Source: Sternotherus odoratus (lineage: Eukaryota > Chordata > Testudines > Kinosternidae). From it: 64,000 bases of DNA. The DNA is taken from NCBI GenBank assembly GCA_032164245.1, contig JAVMKO010000018.1, positions 744,001 through 808,000 of the forward strand. The letters are read 5' to 3'. Both the position numbers and the translations under genes were made by a program. The notes beneath the pieces were generated by a model. It was given only the letters and a program-made list of their open reading frames with translations, did no database searches and was not told where the DNA came from. The number at the start of each line of letters is the position of its first letter. Positions within the stretch are counted from its first letter, which is position 1. Positions 26,286-38,348 of this stretch are shown piece after piece.

Positions 26286-26400
26286 TGGGCGGGATTCTGC
26301 CACCTTCACTTACACCATAGCACATCCTCAGCTTTGACTTCAATAGAGCTCTGACTGTTCATACCAGCTGAGGATCTCCATCCCAACAAGAAAAACCTGA
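26286..26400. repeat. Palindromic MITE fragment (GGGC.GATTCTGCCAC type)
   Basis: GGGCGGGATTCTGCCACCTT followed by CACTTACACC and TTTGACTTCAATAGAGCTC resembles the left arm and centre of a GATTC-terminated foldback. The right arm is degraded. Confidence 0.5.
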
Positions 26401-26553
26401 CTACACAACGACTCCCATCAAAATCAATGGGGCCCACCTATAGAGTGAGGAACCAAGAAGGACTCAAGGCCTTTTCTTTAGTGGTCAGGACAGTAGTGTT
26501 GGGCACCCAGAACAGATCCTGTCTAGGACACACAGATGCATTGATGAAAACTT

Positions 26554-26648
26554 TATGGCCTGATTCCCAAGAGTGCAGAGCACCTGCAACTCCCAGTGAC
26601 TTCACCAGGAGTTAGTGTTGGCTCAGCACTTCTGAGAATCGGGCATCG
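26554..26648. mobile_element. Palindromic MITE (GGCCTGATTC ... GAATCGGGC)
   Basis: GGCCTGATTCCCAAGAGTGC at the left pairs with GCACTTCTGAGAATCGGGC at the right. GCACCTGCAACTCCCAG and the GGAGTTAGTGTTGGC region form the inner stem around a GTGACTTCAC centre. The whole 95 bp folds back on itself. Same terminal logic as 8510. Edges are uncertain by a few bases and I see no clear TSD. Confidence 0.65.
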
Positions 26649-27811
26649 GTGTTTAGGAAATGGACTGACTTTTTATACTCTCAATTATTCTTTGAACAAG
26701 TTTACACCTTACCTGGATAACTGCCTGACAGGGTTTGCTCCATTTTGGTTTGGCACCTCAAATTCCTTCGAGTAAGCCCCCCTAAATGCTGAGGTTATGA
26801 AACTGACACACACCCTGCTGGATTACTTTAACAAAAACACTTGCAGAGAAAAAAGAAACGAGAGAAGGTGAATGGCAGAGCAGATGTGCAGAGTGGCATT
26901 TGGAAAAGTCTGTTTAGTCAACTAGGGTGGAGAGGAAAGGACAAATGAATGTAGAAGTGGTTAGAAAATCCTTCCGCCTTTGTAACTTCATGATTTCAAA
27001 ACCAGGCACAGAACAAAATGGGATTTTATTCGTTATTATTTTTATTGACGAGAGAAGTCATTAAAAAATACTTCCTGAATAAGACAGGTCTGACAGCTGT
27101 TCTATGCGGTTCTGATTACATGTGATTCATGGAAGAAAAATATATTTAACTAACTTGTCTCGTTGGGATGTGTGCGCGCCCTGGTATTTGTATTTCTCAT
27201 CTATATCCGCACCAATCCCTAATGAATACTGGCATGAAAGAGGTGAGGGGTTGGAAGGTGATGGTACAAAACAACATGACAACTGCAGAAAATCTTTTCT
27301 CTGTGACCCAGTGAGATATAGCAGTCATGCTACTGTCTGGCCAGCACAAGGACGAGGGGGGCACAGGAGTGAGGGGATGGTTGTGGAGATCTCACATAAT
27401 TCCACAGAAATTCATTGTCACACAAAGAAGATCCTCAGCTTCTCACTTCTCTTGGTGCACGCATTCATTAAGGAATGTAGAACATTACTCTTCCACATCA
27501 TCAGAAAAGCAGATGGGAGGGAATAAAAATCAGTTCAAATCCTTGAGGAAAGATATTCGGATAGTTGTCGTTGGGACTGTCACTAAATGATCAGAGCCAA
27601 ATGGTATTCCCCATGCAGGAGATCTAACATGGATCCCTAGAACACAGAATTTGGGGGAGGAATAGGAGTCTCTCAAGTTACAGGACTTGGGATCCCCATT
27701 GGTAGGCTCTATATATAACCTAATCAAGCACCCTTTATATTACCAGCCTTAAACACAAAGGCCAGGAAAGACAAGTGATTCTTACTCTTTGCTCTTCTGT
27801 GAAATGACTGC
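26649..27811. other. Unique sequence, no feature recognised
   Basis: The 134-codon frame at 27122-27526 overlaps another frame and shows no domain. Confidence 0.5.
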
Positions 27812-27893
27812 ATTTGGTCTGTGTTTGTGCAGTGCCTAGCACAATGCAGTCCTGGTGCTGGGCACGAAGGTAGTACAAATAATAAAAGATTTC
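27812..27893 (+). repeat. L2-type LINE 3' end relic
   Basis: GGTCTGTGTTTGTGCAGTGC, CTAGCACAATGCAGTCCTGG and GGCACGAAGG followed by ACAAATAATAAAA follow the 3' terminal layout of L2/CR1-like LINEs (CCTAGCACA...GG, then a short A/T-rich tail). Similar to 43546-43668. Confidence 0.55.
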
Positions 27894-30800
27894 AGGAATC
27901 CCAGGAGATAAATTAAATACAAGAAACTGGCATAAACAACACTGACTATTTCAGACCCATGTTCTCTCTTTTGCACCAAGTTAATTTAACATGAGAATTC
28001 TAATAATCTGTCACTTTAAATAGTGCAAACTAGAAACAGGGAGACAGACAATAAAATTTGACTCCAGGACATGTTTCCTCTTAGCATTTGATGGCTAAGA
28101 CAGTATGCTATTCAGTGAACCAAAACCTCCTTTATAAAAAAATACGTATTTTCTTGGTAACTGGCCCAACAGTTTCAACCTTTTCCTAGCAGCTTTCCAC
28201 TCCTGTTATACAGTAAACATTTGTACTGTAGCATTAATTTTCTCACTATAAACAAACCACAGTAACTTAGGCAGATCATCTGATGAGTCACCCAATATGC
28301 TGGTGGGCAGAAAAATTTGCATTCCTTATTCAGCCAGCATGTAATAATGCTATATAATATGACCTATACTAAAGTCATCTGGTGCTAACTCTTGGGGGAA
28401 AGTAAAGTCACACAGTCCCACAAGATCCTAGCACAGCCTTTGAAATACTTTAAATGTTAATGTCACCTTGGGGTTTTAAACAAGGAGAGCAATTAGGAGC
28501 ATAGCTATGCAAGTCTGCATGCTTAAAACATTCCAAAACATTTATAAATCAAACTTGTGTCCTGGATGCAGTTCAATTAACTCTATTAGCAGATCTCTGC
28601 TTGTGATCTGTACATCTGACCTTTTAACCAGATATGAGTAACAATAGCATATGGCAATGGAAGTTACCAATATGCACAACTCTGTGGTTCTGAATCAGTT
28701 GAAAATAGTTGTTTCTTTTTCATAAACGGTCGTCTCTAACTGCCATCTAGCCTAGCTAGGGTTAGAATTATTATACTAGTGGCAGGATTGAATAGAAGAG
28801 GGAAAATGCATTTTATGCAGTATTTATATGGCCAGGTTCCTGGCCTACATACCTAACACATGGATGGAGCATGGCCCTCAAATGTGTGCACCAGGAAGTG
28901 GAAAGAGGTATCAACTATCTCCTTTTGTTTATAAGCAAATATTGTCTGATTAAAGCATGGGATACCTATTCCAACCCACTAATCTCCACACATCACTGAA
29001 CAAAAGGCTTTGCTAGCCTTGGTGAAGTTTCAACACTTGAGGTACGAAGACCAGATTTTGCCCCAAGAACAAGCCCTGATTGAACTTGTTTTCCAGAGGT
29101 GTCACAAAGTTGATAAAAGGTTGTCAAATATCAATCGTCATTACCTACCCACAGATATTCATGTTCCTAGCACTGAGTTTGTGTAACACGCCTGTCTTGT
29201 GTCCAAGTGCCTGATGAGCGAAAAGCTAAAATGCTGCCACCCTCTGACTGCCGTAAGCAACTTCGTGTTGGGTCTGGGTGCTCTGGGGTTGCCCCTGAGC
29301 CCCGTGAAAGCTAAATTGACAATACACTTCCCTAGTAGAATCCATGTGCAAGCTGTGCAAAGTGCATCAATGGATTTGACACAACACTTTGATGCGACTC
29401 GTTCAAGTTTGATATTGCCCTGGCACTGTCCCAATTTGCCCTCAGCAAGATTTCTATGAACTCTTTCAAGAAGCTAGTGACAAGGCTTGCCGGCTCTCCA
29501 CCAGCCTCTCACAGGGAAGAAATGATTTCGGAATGTTGGTCAAACGCTCACTTTCCAGCTCTGCATTCTCCTCCACGGATTACCTGGCCTGTGCGGCAGA
29601 GAAGCAAGTGCACAGCACAGCACCTGCCTCCGTTCATTTCTGCAGTAACCGTTTTCAGTAATCTCATCATTGCTATTTTAATGAAGTCACTTTCATGGTT
29701 CCTGCACCAGGCTCACAGAACCTCGCTGCCAGGGTAAAACACGTGCCGACTAACAGCTGGGCCAGGCAGCCCCTGCTCTCCAGGGACTGGCCTGGAGCTT
29801 GCAAATCCATCCACACTGCCAGCAAGGGAATAAGAGGTGGTTGTGCTCTGGTGCAGATGTATATGAAGGCTAAGCATGGGGGAGGGTCAGGTGTAACTCA
29901 ATCACCAAGCCCTAGTGCTCACATTAGTGGAGGACCAAAGTCCTCTGTATTCCCTGTCCTGCTCAGGACTTTACCTTCTAAGCCTGACAATCTACAGCTC
30001 TCCTCTGCAGGGTCAAGCCCTGAAAGCTGGTTGCTGCATCCGCATCAGCATGGGATGCTTGGTTTGCTCATTTCCATGGCAGCACCCAGAATGGCCCTCC
30101 AGAGACGGCAGTGAGCAAAGGAAGGGTCCCATCCATGTCACCTCACCACCTGTGCCCAACATTGAAGGTGGATAAGCTTTGAAAACAGACAGGCTACTTG
30201 GACAATTGTTGCGAGTGCTCCGAATACTTTGTTGGACACCTGCAGTGTGGCACATCAAGAACGACTGGTGCTAAGAGCCCCTTTTACCACTTTCATTCCT
30301 TAGCTCCCATTTTATTAAATTACGCTCTGGTTCAAGAGTGATTACCCGGGGCTGATGCAAGCATGGGACAAAGGCGGTTTCCACAAGAAGATGCATTTTG
30401 ACACTTAGTGGAGTTGATAGATTCCCTCTGCATTTTCAGACTCCAGTCTCTCTTCAGCTAACCACAACTGTGGCATTATGGAGGCTATTGCTGTGTATCT
30501 GAAGGTTGGTTTTTCAGCAATCCCAGCAGCCTGTGGAGGTGAAGAGTGCTTCCTCTGAAAACAACTGATTGCATTAGAAAGGGAGAGGAACAAATACACC
30601 CAGGAGAAGTCAGTTTCTCTTTTCACTGAAGTTTTCTGGAAGCGGCTCTTCTAGAAAGGCCACGGGAGCGCTGTTTTCCAGCAGCATTCTCATCTTTGCT
30701 TCTGGATGCTGTCTGGGGAGTTTCAGACAGTCAGTCAGTTTTGGGTCCAGGCAATATGGACCCAGGTCACTTTGCCAGGTCATCGGAAGTATTAGTTTCC

Positions 30801-33800
30801 TGAGCTTTGACAGCCTGAAATGTCTATGCTAACGATGCTAGTTGGTACCATGCTGACTGCTCAGAAGTGCAGGGGCTCCACAGGACAGCAATCACATTGC
30901 TTGTTGAAGTAGACAGGAAAGTGACGGGTTTTCTGCTCCCTTTTATGGGGTTACTTTATTGTTCAGCCATCACCTCTGGCCTGCTTCTCCAGCTCCCAAA
31001 TTAGCTCGGCTTTCCTTGGCCTCGGGATGCACGGCAGTCTTGCATTGCAGCAATTCCAGAGGAGAAGAACTGATACAGTGGGATCCTGGTTGTGAAGATC
31101 GTTTTACTGCTGGCACTGGTTAAGATCAAGAGCTCATCTTGCCCTGCAACAAAAGATTCCATCCCAAACAAGGTGGGAGGCCGACCAACTTCACAATCCC
31201 AGATTTGTCTCACTGTGTTGGGCTTGGCAGAGCTGAATTTAGAGGGAAAGCTCAAGGGAAAATGCCTCTTTTTCCTAAAGAATTTTGGAGAGAGGGAGCA
31301 GAAATACAGACCAGACAGAACATTAATCACAACTTTGGTCATTTCAGGCCAATTACTGTTTGGGCTGGACCTGACAGCCTGTACATTCCTGAAACACAGG
31401 GTTTCTTTTGCACTCTTTTCCATTCCAAGAACATGACAGACTTGAGTTTGGAGAGCGACAGGGAAATCTCACCTACCCATTGTTTTGTTTAATACTGAAG
31501 TGAAAGCAGGTAGGTTCACTTGGCCTCAGGGTAGTAACACAGTAGTAGTCACAGAGTTAAGGATATTTCATGTAACTGGGTCTTAATGGGATGGGGGTTT
31601 CTCCAAGTTTACACAAGTGAGACAAGGCCCAAGGAGGGAGAGCCCCAAACCATCCAATAAATGTGCATCCTGAAAAGTTCATGGAAATTATTTTACATTT
31701 CAGATCTGAACTTTGGGCCAAATTACACCAGCCTTGCTCCTCATGTCCCTGGAGAGATTTACCTGGAGTAGCAGGGGAATGACAACATTTCTCTCCCTCT
31801 GGGCTTCTGCCACTGGCGTCAACTTTCAATCTCACAGTGAGTGCCACAGAACAGAGTGCTGAATTCAGAGTTTTCCCATGATGCACTGGCATGGCCCATT
31901 CCTGGCCAGTGCTGCCCAGATTCTGGCTACTTCCATTTCCACAATTCTCCTCCCTTTTCCCACAGGCAATTTTCCATGACAGTTGGCCCCAGGCCACTGA
32001 CAGCGCAGATCCCAGGTGGCTGTAGTCCATTATCTTAAGCAATAGCCTTCACATTTTTGTAAGTGACATTCGTGTATCATCAGTTTCTATTGTAACAAAT
32101 GTAAACCTCCATGACTCAGCCAATCCATGAAAATAAAGCTTAGAAATGAATGAACAAGCAAGCAAACAAAGGACACAGCCCCAATCAATTCCCAGCTCTT
32201 GGTAATGGTCTGACATAATTACGGATAGCCAATCAGAAAATGGTATTTGCATCCGGCATTCTAAAGCCATTCCATCGTGACTATTTAAAACCCTTGTTCA
32301 AAGAGCCTGCAGGAATGTATTCCAATCCCAAGGCTTAGTGGTCTGGCTTCATTTAAACGAAAGGCCACTTTGGGTATGAATGATGTATCTGCAGCACCAG
32401 TTTCACAGAGAATATTAATGACCACCTAGTTAAACAAATGAAATAGATACTCCTAGACCAGACCCTTTATTGAAACAATTCCTATCTCTCAGTTGAAAGC
32501 ACCTTCACACATTTCCTCGTCTCTTAACTCTCTTTATTTGTATCTGTGGAAATTAACTATTAACATCCCATTTGGACATGGCGATTCTGAGCAGCCAGCG
32601 GGGAGAGAAGTTCGTGAGCTAACTTAGGATCAAAGTCCTTGGAGCTGGAGAAGGCTAAGCACAGTGTTGTGGATATAAAACAAAGTCAGCTAAGAGAACA
32701 CGTCAAAGTGTGAGCCCTGCCCAACTTGTCCTTTGAGTCTTATTTTAGAGAGCTGCTTATTCAGCAAAAATGCCTCCATTTCCAAAACAGCAAGCTTTAC
32801 AAGGAGCAGCACACCCGTTTGCTGCACAGGTGATGCAGCCCGGGAGTGATTTAATAAAAGTAACCTTGGTGGAGTATCTAAATGACACACTATAAAAACA
32901 AGACACGAAAGTGCAAATCTATGGGCTAATTACACAGTCAGATCATAACAAACAAGAGCTGGGATAAGAATGGAAATAATTATCCACATTTCCCAGTCTT
33001 CCCTGTGGATCCGATAAGATGGTATTTCCAATGTGTGGATGGAGAGTTCTTGCTTTCTTCCCTTCTTTATACTCTCCGCCCTCCTACTTCCTGGGGAATT
33101 TGTTGTCACAAGCACAGTGGCTCAAAAGGTTCCAATGGAACGTTTGTGGGTTGAGAACATGGATTCCGCTAAATCAAAATATTTAATCAAAAATCACCCA
33201 CCAGTGGCACAGCAGCGACTGCTCTCTCCAATGGAACCCATGGGAGACAAAGTTTCCCCAGGGTTCCTAGGCAGCACCCAGTTATTGTGCAATATTCCAC
33301 AGCACATCCGCAGATTCCAGCCAAGCGTCTGACATTTGACATCACTCTTTTACTGTGCATCCTAATTCTAGGGGCCAGCAAGTCCGAGGATGTAAACCAT
33401 TCCAGGGGTACGATGCCAGGGGTGGAAGAAAAGAGAACACAGCCAGAGAATGTCAAGATCTTCCTCTGAGATAAGATTTGACACAAGCTTGGTCCTTCAA
33501 CTGGCGATGGGGACTGGAGCAAGAGAGCAAAGAAGCTTGTGAGGAGGGCAGTAGGAAAACCCAGTAGCTCTATCAAGATGAGAAAAACAGGGCTGCAAAT
33601 AAGACTACAGCATGTAAGAGTTTAATCCTACCGCTGCCTGTCTCTGCCATTGTAACTCAAAGTGATGCATTAGCCTGTCACTTGTATTTACAGTAGAACT
33701 TAAAATATACAACATAATTTCACTTGTAAATACAGTGTCCTTCTGTCATCTGTATCACTCAGCATCAACAGCCCTGCTAGTATATGATAAAGTATAGGTG

Positions 33801-34033
33801 TAATTGTACAGCTTAACACCAGGTTTCTCAAACACAAGCTTTTCAATTTTACTGCAAAATGAGCAGAACAGAGGGAGAGATCAAACCAGCTAACTAGCAT
33901 GCCAAGATAGTGCAATTATAGAACAGGTACAGGCTCATTAAAATTCTGCAAATTAATGTGGGGAAGTGGCCTTACTTGTCCCCATTAAGATAACCATTAT
34001 TTTCCCTTTATAAAAAATGAGATTTAGAAATGC
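27894..34033. other. Unique sequence, no gene recognised
   Basis: About 6 kb. A GC-richer part at 29200-30200 and 31000-32000 holds longer overlapping frames on both strands (up to 161 codons, 31557-32042 minus). None has a domain, and the strand overlap argues for chance. No repeat recognised. Confidence 0.45.
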
Positions 34034-34144
34034 TAAGGGGCTCGATTCTATTCTCACTGAGACCTACAAGAATTAGATGCAACTCCAATTAAAGCAATGG
34101 GGTTACACCATTGCATAGTGGAGAGACAGCAGAATCAAGTCCAA
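34034..34144. mobile_element. Palindromic MITE (GGGCTCGATTCTATTCTCAC ... AGCAGAATCAAGTCC)
   Basis: The left arm has GGGGCTCGATTCTATTCTC, the centre has GCAACTCCAATTAAAGCAAT then GGGGTTACACC, and the right arm has GACAGCAGAATCAAGTCC. It folds as an imperfect hairpin and belongs with the GATTC-ended family at 8510 and 26554. No TSD recognised. Confidence 0.6.
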
Positions 34145-34737
34145 CTAGTGGCTTCTCCCATCCTGCACTCTTCCCTCCTAATTAGCTTCCCAGCTACAGC
34201 TGCTGCCTGTGCCCAGGGATAATGTAACATTCACTCTGGCCTGACCTTGGAGGACTTTTTCATGACACTCCATGTGACCCATTGATGTGGCTCAGTGAGA
34301 AGCAGGAAGAACCCAGCTTTCTAACAACATTTCCTAGAGTCCTAAAGCATTCAGAGCCCCAGATGGAAGAGGCTAAAGAAGGGCCAAGTGTCATTAAATA
34401 TTCTCGTTAAAGCCAGCAGTCCTCAAACATTATTAAATGATGAGATGTTAAGATGACCTTTGTTTGCATTAAAGTTGTTTTCTAAGGAAAGTCTTCATTT
34501 TTCATCTAACTGTGTACATTTTGTAAAACAAAGGCAATAAAAACACACTTCAAGTTCTGTGGCTATGCAAGACCCGATCAACGTGTCTGCAACATCGACT
34601 GACTTCAGCAGAGGCGCTCATCCAGTCCTGGTCACACGTGATGGCTCTGTCAGACAGCTGTGCGGAAGGGTGAGGGCATTCCACTCAGTTGTGAAATGAA
34701 ATGTTATAGATGCATCATGAAATAGTGTAGTGATATG

Positions 34738-34996
34738 ATAGTGCCTGGAGGCCCCAACTGAGATCAAGGCCCCTTTGTACGAGGTGCCCTGCAAAACACA
34801 TTACAAGAGACAGTTTGTGCCCCCAAAAGTTTACCATTTAAATAGACAAGAGAAACAAAAGGTCAGGAAGTGAAACAAGCAGACAGATGAAGTGACATAC
34901 CCAGGGTCATACAGGTCAATGGCAGACATGGGTAGAGAATCAAGGTCTACTATGTTCCAGTCCAATGTCCTATCCACTAGGCCATACTATCTCTCC
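34738..34996 (-). repeat. MIR-like tRNA-derived SINE, nearly full length
   Basis: Read on the plus strand, the segment runs from GTGCCTGGAGGCCCCAACTG through ACAAGAGACAGTTTGTGCCC and AAGTGACATACCCAGGGTCA to CAATGTCCTATCCACTAGGC. This is the reverse complement of a SINE whose tRNA-like head lies near 34990: CCACTAGGCCATACTATCTC is the complement of the A-box end, and the GAATCAAGGTC region is a decayed B box. The body carries the AAGTGACTTGCCCAAGGTCA-like block typical of MIR/CORE SINEs. An old copy. Confidence 0.75.
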
Positions 34997-37900
34997 AAGC
35001 ATTATGAATAGATACAACATGGTCCTTATGAGCCACCTGATCCCTCAAATGTAGATGGTCTGGGAAGGGAAGGTAGGATCTTAAAAGTGTCACAGCCAGT
35101 GATCCCATTACATCACCAGTGCTGGGATATCCGATTTGTTTTTACCAATCAGTGGTCTGATCTGCTATGGCATGTCCCACAACCTCACAAAAGGCAAAAA
35201 TAACCCTGGATCAACCAAGCAAAATGGAAAATTGTTTGAATTAAAATGAATTTTCTCTGTAAACAAGAGCAAAAGCTCCTGGAACAATTGTGTCATTTAA
35301 TATTCTGTCGGTAAATTAAACAAAACAAAAAGTGATAGTGAAGATTGTCTGAGGATGCTAGACTTTAAGGTACATTTTTAATTAGAAGGAAAACCAAAGC
35401 TGTGATGCAGCATCATAAAGCAGATAATTTTACAGCTGGATGGTCTCCCTCTGATGTACTTGAAAACCATTTTCAAGCAACATAAAGTTTAACATAGCAG
35501 TACATCTGCCTACCCACTAGATTCTACATGGAATTTAGTATTTACTTATATTAAAGTATTGTTACAGTGCACAGAGCAAGAATGCTAACCAAGGAAAATT
35601 TTAAAAAACATCCTTGGCAGATTTTATTTTTTTAAATTGAGGTTTTTCAGGACTCAAAGATCATCTTAACACCTGGACCTGTAAAAATCCAATTTGGCTC
35701 TGAAAATGTTTATCCAGGTACATACTGTTTCTTGGGACTGTCCTCCTTCTTTGTGCCTTGTCACTCTCCACAACCATGGAAGACGGACACTGATACAGCT
35801 TGGAATACATACAGGACAACAGTAATGTTCAGAGCTGGGTGAAAAAATCTTCAGTGCCAACAAACCAAGAGAGATCAGATTTGAGAATGCCAGAGGACTT
35901 GAGCCAAGCGACAGCATAGCAAAAGCTGACAGATGACACACAACATGTTAAATTGATATATTGGATGTGTGGGAGCTCTTCAAATAGACAACAAGTCTAA
36001 GGATGTACACAGTGGAAAGTGCAGAAGGGACGATGGGTGCCCGGACCTAGACCACCCCCCATTGAGAGGAGAAGTTGTATTGACAGAGCACCTGAGGTGG
36101 GGGAGGGTGGTCTGAGGTACAGTAGGAACGGGCACATTCGATTCAACGAGTTTGGCAGTGTCCCGCTATGCTGGGGACCCTGACTCTTTTGCATAACAAA
36201 GACAAGCAACAAAGTGAATAGTTAACTGGCTGCAAAAGTGCCAACAGAACAGAGTGTCAGATCTTGAATCCAAAAAACTAAGTATTCAACCCAACGGCAA
36301 GTTCCTAAATACAATTGCACGAGGCAGCCACTTCCAGTGAACAGCTGTGTCTAGTAAGTAATTGTAATGAAACAGTTTTGACAGAGATTGTTCTGTGTGT
36401 GTGTGAAACACAGAGCCAGTGAACTATTAAAAATATAACATGCCATAGACCTTATGAAACAACTTGGAACTTATCTTATGTGGGTATGAGAAACATATAC
36501 AAAGTCAGGGCTTTTCCTCTGCATCTCTTCTTAGCTGACAGTTTAGGGTCTTCATGTGAGAAACTGTTTAGGGCTTTGTAGAAAACAAGACCATTTTCAA
36601 ACTGTAAGATGGAATACAGTTTAACATTCTCGGAATTACCATTATATGGGATGGTCCAAGGAGGATCTGAAGAAAGCATTTTTCTTCAATTAAACTATCA
36701 TGATTGTGAACAGTGACACTGATTGTCTGGATAATCTAAGTTTATGTGATTTAAACATCTCCTAAATTCATGCTCTGGTATTGTATGGAAGTAAACAATT
36801 CAGGACCTCTAGTGATTAATAGATTCAATAATAATAATTAGAATATATTATTAAATGTTCTATAATTCACCAATCTAAAGTAGAGGAGGATCAATTGCCA
36901 AGGATATTAAAGCTATTCTGGACTTTATGCAATGATTAGTATATTATGATCACACTAGCCGTCAAAACAAACAAATTGCACAGTAGTGCACTGAAAACTG
37001 CATTATGAAAGGTGACAGAACAGCTGCAAAGTTTCCCACAAAACACATTTATTCTAGGTGCAAGCTTGCAAATCGGGCTGATCCTGAAGAGTTGATCCGA
37101 GATTTATAGAAGAGATTTATGGTGACTGAAAATAATTCTCAGAATTCTGGATATAAAACAGAAAAAAGCAGCACTGCAATGAATGCAAGAATAAAGTCCC
37201 GAATGTCTTACAGTGGCTTTATGACAGGGATATTAATTATTATTATGTTGTTGTTGTGAGCCTGAGCAAGGCTTGCATGTCTTTGAAATTAATAACTTAT
37301 AAAACTGGGAGTGCAACTTGTCATACAGATTAAAGTTATGGCTCACGAGCCCCAGGAGAGTCAACGCACGAGGGACAGAACCGAACAGGTTATGGAAATG
37401 GGAGGCACAAGGAGCTCTGGAAATATTCACTGTGGAACATTTTTGAAAGTACAGTGTAGTGAGTAAACCTGCTGGAAGGTGGCTCTTCTGCAAAGCAAAG
37501 GTGCAGCACAGCTGGGGCTGTATCCTCATCAGTCATTGTCCATTAGGCGAGCAATTAAACCCTACTTGATGCTTACTTTACCGATTGTGTTCACAATTGC
37601 CTGGAACAAATAGACAGTTGGCAATTTGCAAGTAACATACTTAAAAATAAAAAATGTCATCTATGAATTTTAAAACAAACATATCCAGGACATTGTGTTA
37701 GCACAGAGCTTCAGAATCAAAGGCAAATGCCAGAAAATGGAATTTAGACCAACATTTTGAATCATCTAGTTATGCACCGTGTCCAAGACTTAGGAGGTAT
37801 CAACATAGGGAAGGGGCAGGACTGCAGATGAATATGTAGGGATACAGATAAATAAGTAATTAGGATAAAGGAATATATGTTATTGTTTATTATTAATTGC

Positions 37901-38038
37901 TGATATAGCATCACAGGAATAAAAGGCAGTTGACACAGAAGAAGACAATGTCCTTGCCCTATGAAATTAGACAAACAACAGAATGAAATCTGGAGAAGCA
38001 AGAAGGAGAGAGAGCTGATTTGGGGAGAGCTATTTTTC
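34997..38038. other. Unique AT-rich sequence, no feature recognised
   Basis: About 3 kb without recognised repeats. A short ATA/ATT-rich patch lies near 36825-36865 and a short ATT/GTT run near 37230-37258. Confidence 0.5.
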
Positions 38039-38348
38039 AAGGCTTGTCTACCTGGGGACAACCAGGAGAGTTAATTTGTATTAATTAAAGGTGTGAATTT
38101 GAAGTGGTTTCGTTAAACTGCATTAAACCCCTGTGAGAACACCCTCTTCCACAATTAAAGTGGTCTTAATTTGGTTTTAGTTGTGAATTATTCACTTGTG
38201 AAATAAACTAAACCAAATTATGGCCATTTTAATTCTGAAAGAGAGTGATCACACAGGGGTTTGATGCAGTTTAACTCGTCCACTTCAAATTCATCCCTTT
38301 AGTTAATTCAGATGCATTTTCCTGGACCTCCCCATGTAAACAAGCCCC
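38039..38348. mobile_element. 310-bp foldback MITE (GGCTTGTCTACCTGGGGA ... TCCCCATGTAAACAAGCCCC)
   Basis: The terminal inverted repeats pair GGCTTGTCTAC at the left with GTAAACAAGCCCC at the right. Inner pairs include AGGTGTGAATTTGAAGTGG with CCACTTCAAATTCATCCC, and TTAAACCCCTGTGAG with CACAGGGGTTTGATGC. Most of the 310 bp therefore folds into one long hairpin. There is no coding capacity. I could not identify a TSD; a Harbinger or hAT affiliation is possible. Confidence 0.75.

Noticed and set aside
31557..32042. 161-codon minus-strand open frame, the longest in the window
   Set aside because: It overlaps a plus-strand frame, has no recognisable domain and lies in a GC-richer patch where long chance frames are expected.
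34738..34996. Functional tRNA gene near the SINE head
   Set aside because: The tRNA-like boxes are decayed and part of a SINE body. No cloverleaf could be drawn.
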